A DNA stretch of 55,450 nucleotides, from assembly GCA_015232555.1 (NCBI GenBank), contig JADFZJ010000027.1, positions 1 to 55,450 of the forward strand. Direction: 5' to 3'. Under the pieces are notes generated by a model. The model worked only from the letters and a program-made list of their open reading frames with translations. It was not told the origin of the DNA and did no database searches. This stretch comes from Desulfamplus sp. Lineage in GTDB: Bacteria; Desulfobacterota; Desulfobacteria; Desulfobacterales; Desulfobacteraceae. Below, piece by piece: positions 1 through 9,263 of the stretch (position 1 is the first letter of the stretch; every line of letters begins with the position of its first letter). A program made the position numbers and the translations under genes.

Positions 1-705
1 GTTTATGATGGTGCTTATGGGAATAACCCTAGTCTGCAAATGGTGCGGAGCTGCGGACTGCATATGATTTCCAAACTGCAATGCAATTCAGTTTTATAGT
101 TTTGTTACGAGGGGGAGTATAGTGGTCATGGTCGTCCCCGCAAATATGGAAATAAAGTTGATTATAAAAATCTTCCTGACAAATATCTGAAGAGGCAGAC
201 TGTGGAACGCTCAGTAGAGGAACGGATTTACCAAATGGAGGTCTGGCACAAAGATTTTCCTGAATTATTAAATGTAACGGTGATTCAGAGAATACAGCTC
301 AAAGATGGAAAGAGCGGACATGTTGTATTATTCAGCGATGACCTGAATCTGCCATACGATAAGATAATTTTGTATTACCGTTTAAGATTTCAAATTGAGT
401 TTACTTTCAGAGATGCTAAACAATACTGGGGATTGGAAGATTTTATGAATATAAAAGCTGCTCAGGTCAAAAATGCAGCTAACATTTCGATGTTTATGGT
501 GAACTTTTCCCGCTTTTTAACAGAGCAGAATAGAGCTGATACCGAACCAAGTATTTTTGATATCAAAATCCGTTCTCAAACCGCATTCTGTCTGGATTTG
601 ATATTAAAAAATAACCCTGAAATTTCAAAGGTTATTTCTTTTGAAAAATTACAAATGACCCTCGCTGATATAGGCTGCATTCATCCTCAGAAAAAGGCTG
701 CTTAA
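1..705 (+). pseudogene. IS4-family transposase remnant, C-terminal part, with in-frame stop
   Basis: This is the distal part of a DDE transposase that enters from beyond the left edge. One frame reads from base 1 to the TAA at 703-705, interrupted by a TAG at 97-99. The same frame resumes directly after it (residues like GHGRPRKYG), so this looks like a nonsense mutation, probably from a Tyr codon. The C-terminal part carries the IS4-family Y-x2-R-x3-E-x6-K signature (YRLRFQIEFTFRDAK, around 375-420), which includes the catalytic Glu. A DGAY motif near base 7 may be the preceding acidic region. The piece after the stop could start at GTG 202 but would lack the upstream catalytic Asp residues. 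I therefore call it an inactive fragment. The left end of the element is outside the window and no right inverted repeat could be confirmed. Confidence 0.8.
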
Positions 706-720
706 TTGGCGAAGGTATTG

Positions 721-758
721 AGTAAGAATATCTATTTATTTAGTAAGCATATCTATTT
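721..758. repeat. Imperfect 17-nt direct repeat downstream of the transposase
   Basis: AGTAAGAATATCTATTT (721-737) is repeated as AGTAAGCATATCTATTT (742-758), one mismatch, 21 nt apart. It lies between the transposase remnant and the stop of the next gene. It could be part of the IS end or a chance AT-rich duplication. Confidence 0.5.
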
Positions 759-771
759 GTTGAAGCAGAGA

Positions 772-2631
772 CTAATCTTTAAAGTGTATCTTGATTTTAT
801 AGACACCATTTTCAAGACGTGCATCTAATGGCAGGTTTGCCTTTTCAAACACCTTTATCATTGGATGATTCTCTGCAAGTATCTCTGCTGAAAATCCCTT
901 TATACCTTGCTCCCTTGCAAGAGTTGTAAGAAGATTCAGCATATAACTGCCAACTCCAATACCCTGATATGCCTCTTCAATCAAAAATGCAACCTCTCCA
1001 TAACTTGTACGTTCATCTCTTACAAATCTTGCCTCTGCAATGATCTGTTCATCGCAAGCATTACCTATTAAACCCACTATAGATATCTCTTTGCTGTAGT
1101 CAACATTTACATACTCCTGCATCTTGTCGTGTGACATAGTTTTAATAGAGTAGAAAAATCGATAATAGATTATCTTATCAGAGCAGCGATAGAAAAAATG
1201 GCGCATTGACTCTTCATCAGAAGGCTTGATTGCTCTAAAACGAATAGTAACACCACCCTTAAAAGTCTCTTTTCCAGAGATGTGAGCAGGATAAAGATGG
1301 GCAGATAGACTACTGAAAATCTGATTTGAATAGATTATCTTTTTATCTCTTGCCTGCTCCATAAGATGTTCTCTATCGTCAGGATGGGCAATATCTATCA
1401 TTGCTTGAGCACGCTCTCGGAGTGTCCGCCATTTAAGGTTTGCAACACCATATTCAGTAACAATTATATGAACAGATTCTCTAAGCCTAAGCTGGTTTGG
1501 ATAATCCATAAGTACAGTCAAAATATTGGATTCCCCTTTAAGATTTCTGCTTGGAAGAGCGACAATAATGCAACCGTCTTGAGACGCTTCTGCACCTTTG
1601 AAAAAATCAATAACCTCTCCTGGTCCTGTAACCACAGCTCCTTGTAGTGGAAATGCAATACCGCCCAAAAGATCGGCTTTTCTCGCCTCATATAGTGCAA
1701 CAAATTGAGGGTTTTGTCCTATTAACTGAGGATTACACACCCAGTCAATACCCTGAAACTCAACTAAAGGGTTACGGTCAAGCCACTTCATAAGTGCTTT
1801 GGACCCAATGGCGTAAGATGTAAGAGATTTTCCTCTAAACGGTGACTTTTTAGAGTTGGTAACTGCACCGCTTTTAACAAGAGTTGCAAGAGCATCTGTA
1901 AAATAGAGAGTATGAATCCCTAAATCTTTTTTAGATGTAAGGTGAGGCACTAAAGCATCAAACAGAGCACCATGAGAAAAAGAGAGACAATCACCGTCTT
2001 GTATTATTGATGCCACATTTAATGCGACTTTTCCCATCTGCTCGTAAGCTGGATGTGGGTTATATGTTACAGGTGCTTTAGTTGATTTAACTAACAGATC
2101 AAAGCTATCTATTGAGACAAAAGTATCTCCAAATGTAAACGGCATATCAGGATTTATCTCTGCAATAACTAAAGATGCCTGATCTATAGCCTCTTTTGCC
2201 ACATCTACAGCAACACCAAGGCTGCAATATCCAGCTTCATTGGGTGGAGTAATTTGTACAATTGCAACATCAATAGGGATTCTTCTTGATCGGATGATCT
2301 TTGGAATCTCAGATGAATAGGCAGGAATCAGATCAACAAGTCCTGATGAAATTGTATGAGAGGCAACAAATCCTGAAAAAAAAGTTTTCACCCGATAGTT
2401 AGGGGCATCAAGTTTTTCAGCAGATAGCACAATATCACCTAAAACAGCCAACTGAACAAATTCGATATCTCTAAGGTTGTGAACATCACAGTTTAGAAGC
2501 ACCTTCATAACTGTTCTTGGAGCCGCAGGTCCTGTTCCTATAAATACTGTCATTCCCGGTTTAATTTTTGTCAGGACACTTTCTGGTGAAATTACATGCT
2601 CTTCCCAGTTGAATTTATTAATCTTTTTCAT
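772..2631 (-). CDS. Acetyl-CoA hydrolase/CoA-transferase family protein fused to a GNAT acetyltransferase domain
   Basis: This 619-residue two-part protein has an acetyl-CoA hydrolase/4-hydroxybutyrate CoA-transferase-like region (about residues 10-430) and a C-terminal GNAT domain (about 460-619). CoA-transferase family features include SFSHGALFDALVPH near 218-230, VTGPGEVIDFFKGAE near 334-348 and VTEYGVANL near 391-399. The GNAT domain has the acetyl-CoA loop QGIGVGSYML at 556-565. Aligned by eye to family members with an ALEVDLTG-like motif, where the catalytic Glu sits, this protein reads ARKADLLG, placing Lys318 at the Glu position. The reaction (CoA transfer, hydrolysis or protein acylation) is therefore uncertain. 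It is a soluble protein. The start is ATG followed by KKINK, with only a weak ribosome binding site. hemW ends 46 nt upstream on the same strand. Confidence 0.85.
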   Translation of the reverse strand: MKKINKFNWEEHVISPESVLTKIKPGMTVFIGTGPAAPRTVMKVLLNCDVHNLRDIEFVQLAVLGDIVLSAEKLDAPNYRVKTFFSGFVASHTISSGLVDLIPAYSSEIPKIIRSRRIPIDVAIVQITPPNEAGYCSLGVAVDVAKEAIDQASLVIAEINPDMPFTFGDTFVSIDSFDLLVKSTKAPVTYNPHPAYEQMGKVALNVASIIQDGDCLSFSHGALFDALVPHLTSKKDLGIHTLYFTDALATLVKSGAVTNSKKSPFRGKSLTSYAIGSKALMKWLDRNPLVEFQGIDWVCNPQLIGQNPQFVALYEARKADLLGGIAFPLQGAVVTGPGEVIDFFKGAEASQDGCIIVALPSRNLKGESNILTVLMDYPNQLRLRESVHIIVTEYGVANLKWRTLRERAQAMIDIAHPDDREHLMEQARDKKIIYSNQIFSSLSAHLYPAHISGKETFKGGVTIRFRAIKPSDEESMRHFFYRCSDKIIYYRFFYSIKTMSHDKMQEYVNVDYSKEISIVGLIGNACDEQIIAEARFVRDERTSYGEVAFLIEEAYQGIGVGSYMLNLLTTLAREQGIKGFSAEILAENHPMIKVFEKANLPLDARLENGVYKIKIHFKD

Positions 2632-2677
2632 CTTATGATAATCTCTTCATACGCTTTGATTGTAAAAATCTTTAAAA

Positions 2678-3934
2678 CTATTTCAACATTTTATTCACAA
2701 ACCATCTAAGGATAGTATCTAAAAACAGCCATCCGTCATTAGTCAATCTGCATCTTTCCCCTTCAATTTTTCCCCACGATCTTTTTTCGAGCTGATTTAT
2801 AACATCTTTAAATATAATTTCAAATTGACATTCACCATATAACTGTTCAAACGATTTAATATCAATTCCTTTATCAGTTCTAAGACTAACCATTATCATC
2901 TCAATGAGTTGCTGTTCATTTGTTAAGGTCTCTTGTTCTGCAACAGGCAGTATCCCATTCTCAATTAAGGATAGATATTTATGCACACTTTTGGTGTTCC
3001 ATGAGCGTTTAAATAGTGCGTTATCTGAGAGTAATTGAAAGTAGTATGAATGTGCAGAAGGTCCAAAACCAAGATATGTCACCATCTCCCAATATTTTTT
3101 ATTATGTATGGATTGATGCTCTAAAGTGGCAGCAAAGTTTGATATCTCATAATGAGAAAAACCTTTAGATACAAGATATTCTGATGTCAATTTAAAAAGA
3201 GATGCCGCCTTTCCATCATCAAGGGGTTTGATATCTCCTCTCTTATATGCTGCAAACATAGGCGTGTCAGATTCATAGCTGAGCATGTAACATGAAATGT
3301 GTTCTGGGTGGCATTCAAGGGCAGCCTCAAGATCAGCAAGCCATATTTTTTCTGTCTCTTCTGGAAGACCATACATAAGATCAATACCTATATCATCAAA
3401 TCCCGCATCTCTTGCAGATAGAATAGTTTGACGTGATGCATCAGCAGAATGAATTCTTTCAAGAAAAGAGAGTTTTCTATTCTGAAATGACTGTACGCCA
3501 ACGCTCAAACGGTTGACTCCATATTCTCTTATCTCTTTAAAATAACTTTCTTTTACACTTCCGGGATTTACCTCCATTGTGATCTGTAAATCTTGGCGTT
3601 TATTTGGAAACTTAAAACTTTTAGTAACTGCCGCAACTATTTTTTCAAGCTCTCCACTTGTCAAAAGAGATGGAGTTCCGCCACCAAAATAGATTGTATC
3701 TACAATAAGAGCAGGGTCAGCACGCATTTCAAGCTCTTTTATCAAGTCTGTGACAAATCTTTTTTTAAAAGATAAATCAGAGATAGAATAAAAATCGCAA
3801 TAGGGGCATTTTCTGATACAGAAGGGGATATGAATATATATACCAGCAGCAGCAGTAGTAGGAGGAGGAGGAGGAGGAGGAGAATGAACAGCAATAGCAC
3901 ATCTTTCATCATTATTGTTATTCTTGAGTAACAC
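2678..3934 (-). CDS. hemW: HemW-like radical SAM protein (coproporphyrinogen III oxidase-like)
   Basis: This is a radical SAM protein of the HemN/HemW family. It has IYIHIPFCIRKCPYCDF with the CxxxCxxC cluster motif, then a YFGGGTPS glycine-rich motif and the typical GVQSFQ and DLMYGLPEET segments. At about 390 residues after the leader it matches HemW (a heme chaperone-like protein) better than true HemN. I prefer the GTG start at 3934 because AGAGGTGG lies 5 nt upstream; it gives 418 residues and overlaps the gspE stop by 17 nt. An ATG at 3985 is also open but has a poor ribosome binding site. The N-terminal leader is unusual: a run of seven Pro, two Thr and three Ala encoded by trinucleotide repeats lies just before the first conserved beta strand. 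Its role in heme loading is inferred from the family. Confidence 0.88.
   Translation of the reverse strand: MLLKNNNNDERCAIAVHSPPPPPPPTTAAAGIYIHIPFCIRKCPYCDFYSISDLSFKKRFVTDLIKELEMRADPALIVDTIYFGGGTPSLLTSGELEKIVAAVTKSFKFPNKRQDLQITMEVNPGSVKESYFKEIREYGVNRLSVGVQSFQNRKLSFLERIHSADASRQTILSARDAGFDDIGIDLMYGLPEETEKIWLADLEAALECHPEHISCYMLSYESDTPMFAAYKRGDIKPLDDGKAASLFKLTSEYLVSKGFSHYEISNFAATLEHQSIHNKKYWEMVTYLGFGPSAHSYYFQLLSDNALFKRSWNTKSVHKYLSLIENGILPVAEQETLTNEQQLIEMIMVSLRTDKGIDIKSFEQLYGECQFEIIFKDVINQLEKRSWGKIEGERCRLTNDGWLFLDTILRWFVNKMLK
3845..3884. repeat. Trinucleotide microsatellite inside the hemW 5' end
   Basis: On the + strand this is a run of AGC units, then AGT units, then seven AGG units. On the coding strand it gives poly-Pro, Thr-Thr, Ala-Ala-Ala at the N-terminus of the HemW-like protein. 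Loss or gain of whole units would keep the frame. Confidence 0.85.
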
Positions 3935-5696
3935 GTACCACCTCTTCCATGCTGGTAATTCCCTGTAACACTTTTGAAATTCCATCCTGCCGAAGTGTGG
4001 TCATACCCTGCTCAATAGCAGTTTTTTTAATCTGATTTGAGTCAGAAGTCATCAGAATAACATTCTTAATAGCATCGTTGATTTCCATAATCTCAAATAT
4101 TGCCTGACGTCCAGCGTATCCTGTACCAAAACATTTTGAACACCCTTTAGGCTTGAATATCTTTATATTTTCAGTGATATTCAAAAGAATACGTTCCCCT
4201 GCATCTGGCACATAGCCTGATTTGCAATAAGGACATAACACCCTCACCAATCTTTGAGCTGCAATAGCCTTGACTGATGAAGTGATAAGATATGGCTCAA
4301 CTCCAAGATCAACAAGCCTTGTAACAGCCCCGGGAGAGTCATTTGTATGGAGAGTAGAAAAGACAAGATGACCTGTAAGGGCAGACTGTATGGCAATTTC
4401 AGCAGTTTCCAGATCTCTTATCTCTCCAACAAGAATAACATCAGGGTCCTGCCTGACAATTGACCTTAAACCACTTGCAAAGGTCATCCCGATCTTGCGG
4501 TTCACCTGAATCTGTCCAATTCCTTTAAGGTTGTACTCCACAGGGTCTTCAATGGTGATTATATTTTTATCTGGCGAGTTGATTGTGGATAGAGCTGCAT
4601 AAAGTGTTGTTGTTTTTCCGCTTCCTGTGGGACCAGTTACCAGCACAATTCCGTTGCTAAGTGTGATAAGCCTGTTGAAAATATCTAAATGGGAAATAGA
4701 TATACCAGATTGCGATAGCTCAAGTAACGTGCCTGATTTGTTTAAAAGCCTCATCACAAGACGCTCGCCGAATGATGTCGGAACAGTTGAGATTCTGATA
4801 TCAACTTTCTGCTCTCCTGTTCTCACCTCAAGCCTGCCGTCCTGTGGAATCCTTTTTTCTGCTATGTTCATATCAGCCATAACCTTGATTCGAGATACTA
4901 ATGCGGACTGAATCCATTTGGGCGGTTCAAGCAGATCGTATAAAATACCATCAATTCGGTATCTTATCTTGATTGTATCCTGAAACGGCTCGATATGGAT
5001 ATCGCTGGCATTTGCCTTAACAGATTGGGATATTATGTGGTTTACCAGCCTGATTACTGGTGCATCGCTTGTATTGTCAAGAAGGTCTGAAGTTTCTTCA
5101 ATTGCCTTGATTATGGTGGTGCCGTTCTCCTCCATATTTTCCACAATCTGTCTTGCACTTTCTGTATTCTGATTGTAGAGGTGATTTATGGCAGAGAGTA
5201 TTTCAGAACGGGGCACAAGAACAGTCTCGTATTCAGAAAGGTTTAGAAAGTTTGCGATATCATCAGAAGGAGAAAGATCACAAGGGTTGTTAATCGCAAT
5301 AACGACTGGGCTGTTTATTGAACTTTTTTTAATTAAACCATCTTTAAGAGGTGCTGGAACCATGCAGTATTTTTTGAGAAAATGGATAGATATATTTTCC
5401 GTAAAACCCTGTTTAATCAGGTAGTCTGTAAAAGAGCACTTGTAGTGAGAGCTATTCCCTTCACTCATATAGAGATTATCCTGCAAAATAGCGTCAACAC
5501 TGATATTGTTCATATATGGGATTGAATAAATATCACCCATAACTTGGAGGATAATAGCTTCCTGCACTATGCTTGATGATATAACAGATTCAGTAAAATT
5601 TATCCGATCATTGTAATAGAGTTTTTTTATCTTTTCTCTATTATCGTCAGAAATTTCGATTTTCTCTGATAGCGATTCTAAAATTTTATTAATCAA
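3918..5696 (-). CDS. gspE: GspE/PilB-type secretion ATPase
   Basis: Traffic ATPase of the type II secretion/type IV pilus family, 592 residues. The N-terminal ~200 residues resemble a GspE N1/MshEN-like region. It is followed by ASDIHIE, Walker A GPTGSGKTTT (about 354-363), an Asp box with DPDVILVGEIRD as Walker B (about 414-425), and a His box TGHLVFSTLHTND. A zinc-binding CM domain has CPYC (about 487) and CSKC (about 517), typical of GspE and PilB. It would drive assembly of a pseudopilus or pilus at the inner membrane. No gspD/F/G or pilC/Q genes are nearby, so the machine it serves cannot be told from context. The start appears to be TTG at 5696 with GAGG about 12 nt upstream. hemW overlaps its 3' end. 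Confidence 0.9.
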   Translation of the reverse strand: MINKILESLSEKIEISDDNREKIKKLYYNDRINFTESVISSSIVQEAIILQVMGDIYSIPYMNNISVDAILQDNLYMSEGNSSHYKCSFTDYLIKQGFTENISIHFLKKYCMVPAPLKDGLIKKSSINSPVVIAINNPCDLSPSDDIANFLNLSEYETVLVPRSEILSAINHLYNQNTESARQIVENMEENGTTIIKAIEETSDLLDNTSDAPVIRLVNHIISQSVKANASDIHIEPFQDTIKIRYRIDGILYDLLEPPKWIQSALVSRIKVMADMNIAEKRIPQDGRLEVRTGEQKVDIRISTVPTSFGERLVMRLLNKSGTLLELSQSGISISHLDIFNRLITLSNGIVLVTGPTGSGKTTTLYAALSTINSPDKNIITIEDPVEYNLKGIGQIQVNRKIGMTFASGLRSIVRQDPDVILVGEIRDLETAEIAIQSALTGHLVFSTLHTNDSPGAVTRLVDLGVEPYLITSSVKAIAAQRLVRVLCPYCKSGYVPDAGERILLNITENIKIFKPKGCSKCFGTGYAGRQAIFEIMEINDAIKNVILMTSDSNQIKKTAIEQGMTTLRQDGISKVLQGITSMEEVVRVTQE

Positions 5697-6126
5697 ATCG
5701 TATTAAACCTCTTATAACTGCATTAAAAAATTAGGGATTTAAAAACTTAAATCTCAAGCAGCAATATAAAAAATTATGGTAAGTATTAAGCCATGCTTTT
5801 TTTTGAAACAATATTGAAGTTTAAGAGTCAAGTCCAGTTTTTTCTTAAATAAGCAAGTTAAGGCATCCTTGATTTTGAGAGTATATTTTTTGAAGCAAAA
5901 ACCCAATTTCAGGGGGGATTCATATCAAAACTTAAAAAAAGTGTTATTTGAGTTTTGATGAGCTCATAAAAATCTCAAAAGATAACTATTTGATAATATA
6001 GCCAATATATAGATATTAATCTTGTGTTTATAGTATTATCTTGATATATAAGTTATATTATACATATATTTAACATCTAATGGACAATATGCACTGTGGG
6101 GTAAGCGGCTATATCGAATTTTAATT
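5697..6126. other. Intergenic AT-rich region between divergent gspE and the K+ channel gene
   Basis: About 430 nt, very AT-rich, with no convincing open reading frame or RNA gene on either strand. It must hold the promoters for the divergent gspE and channel genes. Apart from the promoter-like match listed separately, I see only short low-complexity A/T runs. Confidence 0.6.
6041..6070 (+). promoter_or_regulatory. Possible sigma70-like promoter for the K+ channel gene
   Basis: TTGATA at 6041-6046 and TATATT at 6065-6070, 18 nt apart, lie 56 nt before the ATG. The region is so AT-rich that chance matches are likely. Confidence 0.25.
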
Positions 6127-7128
6127 ATGGATAAACTTAATAAACTTATATTTTCAACAATAGCCTCTTTTGTTATCTTGTTTGCAGGAACTGCAGGCTA
6201 TATGATTATTGAGCAATGGGATTTGATAGATTCCATTTACATGACAGTGCTTACCCTCGGTTCAGTGGGCTACAGTGAAGTACACCCATTGAGCTTCAAT
6301 GGTCGTGTTTTTACAATATTCCTGATAATTTCAGGAATGAGTTTAGTTATGTATCTTGCGGGTTTAGTGGTTCAGTTTGTGGTTGAAGGAGAGATGAGAA
6401 CTATCCTTGGGAGAAGAAAATTGGATAAAAATATTAACGGGCTAAGAGGACACTATATAGTTTGCGGTTATGGAAGAATTGGACGTACGCTTTGCAACCA
6501 GATAAAAGAGCACGGTTTTAACGTAGTTGTTGTGGAGAAAAATGAAGAGCTTCTGCCTCTGCTTGAAAAAGATAAAACTCTTTATGTACATGGTGATGCC
6601 TCCAATGAATCCATTTTGCTGAAAGCTGGAATAGAATATGCCAGCTCATTGATTGCCGTACTTGCAACAGACACTGATAACGTATTTCTTGTGCTCACTG
6701 TACGACAGCTAAATCCTAATATATATATTATGGCAAGAGCTGGAAGCGACAGTGTTAGAAGCAAACTGGTTGCTGCTGGAGCAAACAGGGTAGAGTCACC
6801 TTATGAAGTTGGCGCTGTATCCATGTCGCTGAAACTTTTGCAACCAAGTGTTAGTGACTTTCTTGACATTGCACTCTCCCGCAAGGAGAAGGCTATCCAG
6901 ATTGAAGAGGTAACCATCTCTCCAAAATCACAAATCCTGAATGTAATGCTCAAGGATTCAGGAATTCGCCAAAATTATAATATCATTATAATTGCCATCA
7001 GAAAAAAGGCTGGAGATATGATATTTAATCCATCTTTTGAGACATTCTTGGAGGCAGGAGATACTATTATAGCAATGGGCAGGACGAGCAATCTGAAAAA
7101 ATTCAATGAAGAGTTAAATCCGCAATAA
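6127..7128 (+). CDS. Two-TM potassium channel with cytoplasmic RCK (TrkA-N/TrkA-C) domains
   Basis: This 333-residue membrane protein has TM1 (about 8-28), a re-entrant pore loop TVLTLGSVGYSEVHP (about 41-55) and TM2 (about 63-88). A regulator-of-K+-conductance module follows: a Rossmann fold with GYGRIGRT (about 114-121), the acidic end of beta2 at VVVEKNEE, GDASNES, and a TrkA-C domain in the last 80 residues. This is the MthK/Kch-type layout, probably gated by nucleotide or cation. The selectivity filter reads SVGYSE rather than TVGYGD, so the last filter Gly is Ser. No clear ribosome binding site precedes the ATG. A hairpin terminator follows the stop. It is transcribed alone, divergently from gspE. 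Confidence 0.88.
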   Translation: MDKLNKLIFSTIASFVILFAGTAGYMIIEQWDLIDSIYMTVLTLGSVGYSEVHPLSFNGRVFTIFLIISGMSLVMYLAGLVVQFVVEGEMRTILGRRKLDKNINGLRGHYIVCGYGRIGRTLCNQIKEHGFNVVVVEKNEELLPLLEKDKTLYVHGDASNESILLKAGIEYASSLIAVLATDTDNVFLVLTVRQLNPNIYIMARAGSDSVRSKLVAAGANRVESPYEVGAVSMSLKLLQPSVSDFLDIALSRKEKAIQIEEVTISPKSQILNVMLKDSGIRQNYNIIIIAIRKKAGDMIFNPSFETFLEAGDTIIAMGRTSNLKKFNEELNPQ

Positions 7129-7132
7129 TGAA

Positions 7133-7163
7133 AAACGGTCATGCCTTTATGACATGACCGTTT
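7133..7163. terminator. Bidirectional rho-independent terminator
   Basis: AAACGGTCATG (7133-7143) pairs with CATGACCGTTT (7153-7163) around a 9-nt loop, an 11-bp stem. It is preceded by an A-run and followed by TTTAAAAAA, and lies between the convergent channel and cyclo-ligase genes, so it can serve both. Confidence 0.85.
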
Positions 7164-7193
7164 AAAAAATGCTCTTTAAAAAAAGAATCTGTT

Positions 7194-7781
7194 TTAAATC
7201 TTGAATATAGTTCTCTTGTCTGTGATAATTATATCTAAATTATACTTTCTGGACTCCATCGGAATGTGTTCAACAAGCTGCTCTTCAAATGCAATAGCTA
7301 TTTTACGAGTGGTTTCGGGCAGTTTTGAGATAAGCCTGTTGTAAAATCCATCTCCAAACCCAACTCTTCCACCTTTTTCGTCAAAGGCAAGACCAGGTAT
7401 TAGTGCAACATCAATCATATCCAATGGTATTTTTTTGCACAAATTAGTGTCTGGCTCCAATACATCTGACTCAGTCTTTATTATATCTGAATCATAATTG
7501 TTAATGCGGAGCAGTGTTATTGAATGCCGGGACTCTGAATAAGCAGGAAGAACAATCCCTTTTCTGACATCAAGACTTGTTCTGATAATTTTTTCAGTTG
7601 GCAGTTCAGTGCTTCTCTGGATATAAAGCAGCACAAGTTCTGCCTCTAAAAAATTTGCAAAGCTCAATAAATTTGATTCAACAGCTTTCTGCTTTGCAAC
7701 TTTCTCCTCTTCTGTCAGCATAGACATCTTTTCTAACACTTCGCCAATTAAACTTTTTTTACTGATTTTTGTCTCATTCAT
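7194..7781 (-). CDS. 5-formyltetrahydrofolate cyclo-ligase
   Basis: Converts 5-formyl-THF to 5,10-methenyl-THF with ATP in cytosolic one-carbon metabolism. About 195 residues, the usual length. Family signatures are LPAYSES in the middle, EPDTN before the acidic turn, the conserved IPGLAFDEKGGRVGFGDGFY segment (about 123-142), and the C-terminal AIAFEEQLVEHIPME. The start taken is the ATG at 7781, with GGAG about 12 nt upstream; a GTG at 7799 in the same frame is possible and would add six residues. The gene is convergent with the channel gene (shared terminator) and divergent from serS. Confidence 0.9.
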   Translation of the reverse strand: MNETKISKKSLIGEVLEKMSMLTEEEKVAKQKAVESNLLSFANFLEAELVLLYIQRSTELPTEKIIRTSLDVRKGIVLPAYSESRHSITLLRINNYDSDIIKTESDVLEPDTNLCKKIPLDMIDVALIPGLAFDEKGGRVGFGDGFYNRLISKLPETTRKIAIAFEEQLVEHIPMESRKYNLDIIITDKRTIFKI

Positions 7782-7861
7782 AATTTTTATCGTCTCCACT
7801 TATAAAACAGGTTTTTTGCAATATTATACAGCATAAAACAATTGTCAATCAGCAATTATCG

Positions 7862-7890
7862 TTGACTGTTTGAAAATTGCGTGATAATTT
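7862..7890 (+). promoter_or_regulatory. Possible serS promoter, overlapping an 18-bp AT palindrome
   Basis: TTGACT (7862-7867), a 17-nt spacer and TAATTT (7885-7890) resemble a sigma70 promoter about 60 nt before the serS ATG. The -10 region overlaps a perfect 18-bp palindrome (7884-7901, ATAATTTTT and its complement), which could be an operator or chance in A/T-rich DNA. Confidence 0.35.
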
Positions 7891-7952
7891 TTAAAAATTA
7901 TTAATCAGATGATAATTTCAACTATTTGCACAGGGATCAGGCAGGTATTAAA

Positions 7953-9263
7953 ATGCTGGAAATAAAGTATGTTAGAGAGAATGTAGATAGTGTCAGAAAG
8001 TCTTTGGAAAACAGAAAATCTACTGCTGATTTTGACACTTTTCTTAAAGATGAAAAAAAAAGAAGAGAGCTGCTTCAGGAGATTGAGAACCTAAGACATC
8101 ACAGGAACAAAGTTTCTGATGAGATTGCCTTAATTAAAAAATCTAAGCATAACGAATCAGCACAATCAGAAAACAAGGATGCTGATACTAAAATTATAGA
8201 GATGAGAACCGTTTCAGAGAAGATAAAACAGCTTGACACCACCCTTGCCCAAACAGAGATTACAATTGACAGCTTCATAATGAACATTCCAAACATTCCT
8301 CATACTGATGTACCAATCGGCAAAGATGAAAACGATAACCGCCTTGAACGGCAGATTGGAACACCAAGAACATTTCATTTTCCTATAAAACAGCACTGGG
8401 ACATCGGAGAAGAGCTTGGTATTCTTGATTTTGCAAGAGCTGCAAAAATTACTGGTGCAAGATTTCCACTCTACATGGGCAGCGGTGCAAGGCTTGAAAG
8501 AGCACTTATCAATTTTATGTTAAATACCCATATTAATGAACATGGATTTACAGAGATTCTGCCTCCATTTATGGTAAACAGAAAAAGCCTTACTGGAACC
8601 GGTCAACTGCCCAAATTTGAGGAAGACCTCTTTAAACTTGAGGGCTGGGACTACTTTATGATTCCCACGTCAGAAGTGCCCATGACAAACATCTATTCTG
8701 ATGACATAATACCCGAAAAAACTCTGCCAATAAGATTTACAGCCTATACTCCATGTTTCAGGTCTGAAGCTGGTTCTCATGGTAAAGACACCAGAGGATT
8801 AATAAGACAGCATCAGTTTAACAAGGTTGAGATGGTAAAATATACAACTCCTGAAACATCGTTTGACGAGCTGGAATCAATGGTTGCTTCTGCTGAAACT
8901 ATTCTCAAAAAGCTCAATCTGCCATATCAAGTTATAACACTCTGCACAGGAGACATGGGATTTTCTGCTGCAAAGACCTATGATATTGAGGTCTGGATGC
9001 CGGGACAGGATAAATATAGAGAGATATCATCTTGCAGCAACTGCACAGATTTTCAGGCAAGACGTGCAAATATAAAATTTAGACGGGAAGGTGCAAAAAA
9101 ACCTGAGTTTGCCCACACTTTAAATGGCTCAGGTTTGGCTGTAGGCAGATGTTTTGCCGCTATTCTTGAAAACTACCAGCAGCCTGATGGTTCAGTTGAG
9201 ATTCCAGAAGTATTACAACCTTACATGGGCGGACAAAAGGTCATTACCTATGAAAATCGATAA
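7953..9263 (+). CDS. serS: Seryl-tRNA synthetase
   Basis: Class II aminoacyl-tRNA synthetase, 436 residues. The start [14 protein letters not shown] is the normal SerRS N-terminus, with CAGG a few nt upstream; an ATG 27 nt further up is open but unlikely. The N-terminal long coiled-coil arm (about 25-105) binds the long variable arm of tRNA-Ser. The catalytic core has motif 2 ([20 protein letters not shown]) and motif 3 ([18 protein letters not shown]). The coiled-coil arm holds a hydrophilic stretch [16 protein letters not shown], which looks like an insertion at its turn. The stop overlaps the start of thrC by 14 nt, so the two are probably co-translated. Confidence 0.96.
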   Translation: MLEIKYVRENVDSVRKSLENRKSTADFDTFLKDEKKRRELLQEIENLRHHRNKVSDEIALIKKSKHNESAQSENKDADTKIIEMRTVSEKIKQLDTTLAQTEITIDSFIMNIPNIPHTDVPIGKDENDNRLERQIGTPRTFHFPIKQHWDIGEELGILDFARAAKITGARFPLYMGSGARLERALINFMLNTHINEHGFTEILPPFMVNRKSLTGTGQLPKFEEDLFKLEGWDYFMIPTSEVPMTNIYSDDIIPEKTLPIRFTAYTPCFRSEAGSHGKDTRGLIRQHQFNKVEMVKYTTPETSFDELESMVASAETILKKLNLPYQVITLCTGDMGFSAAKTYDIEVWMPGQDKYREISSCSNCTDFQARRANIKFRREGAKKPEFAHTLNGSGLAVGRCFAAILENYQQPDGSVEIPEVLQPYMGGQKVITYENR

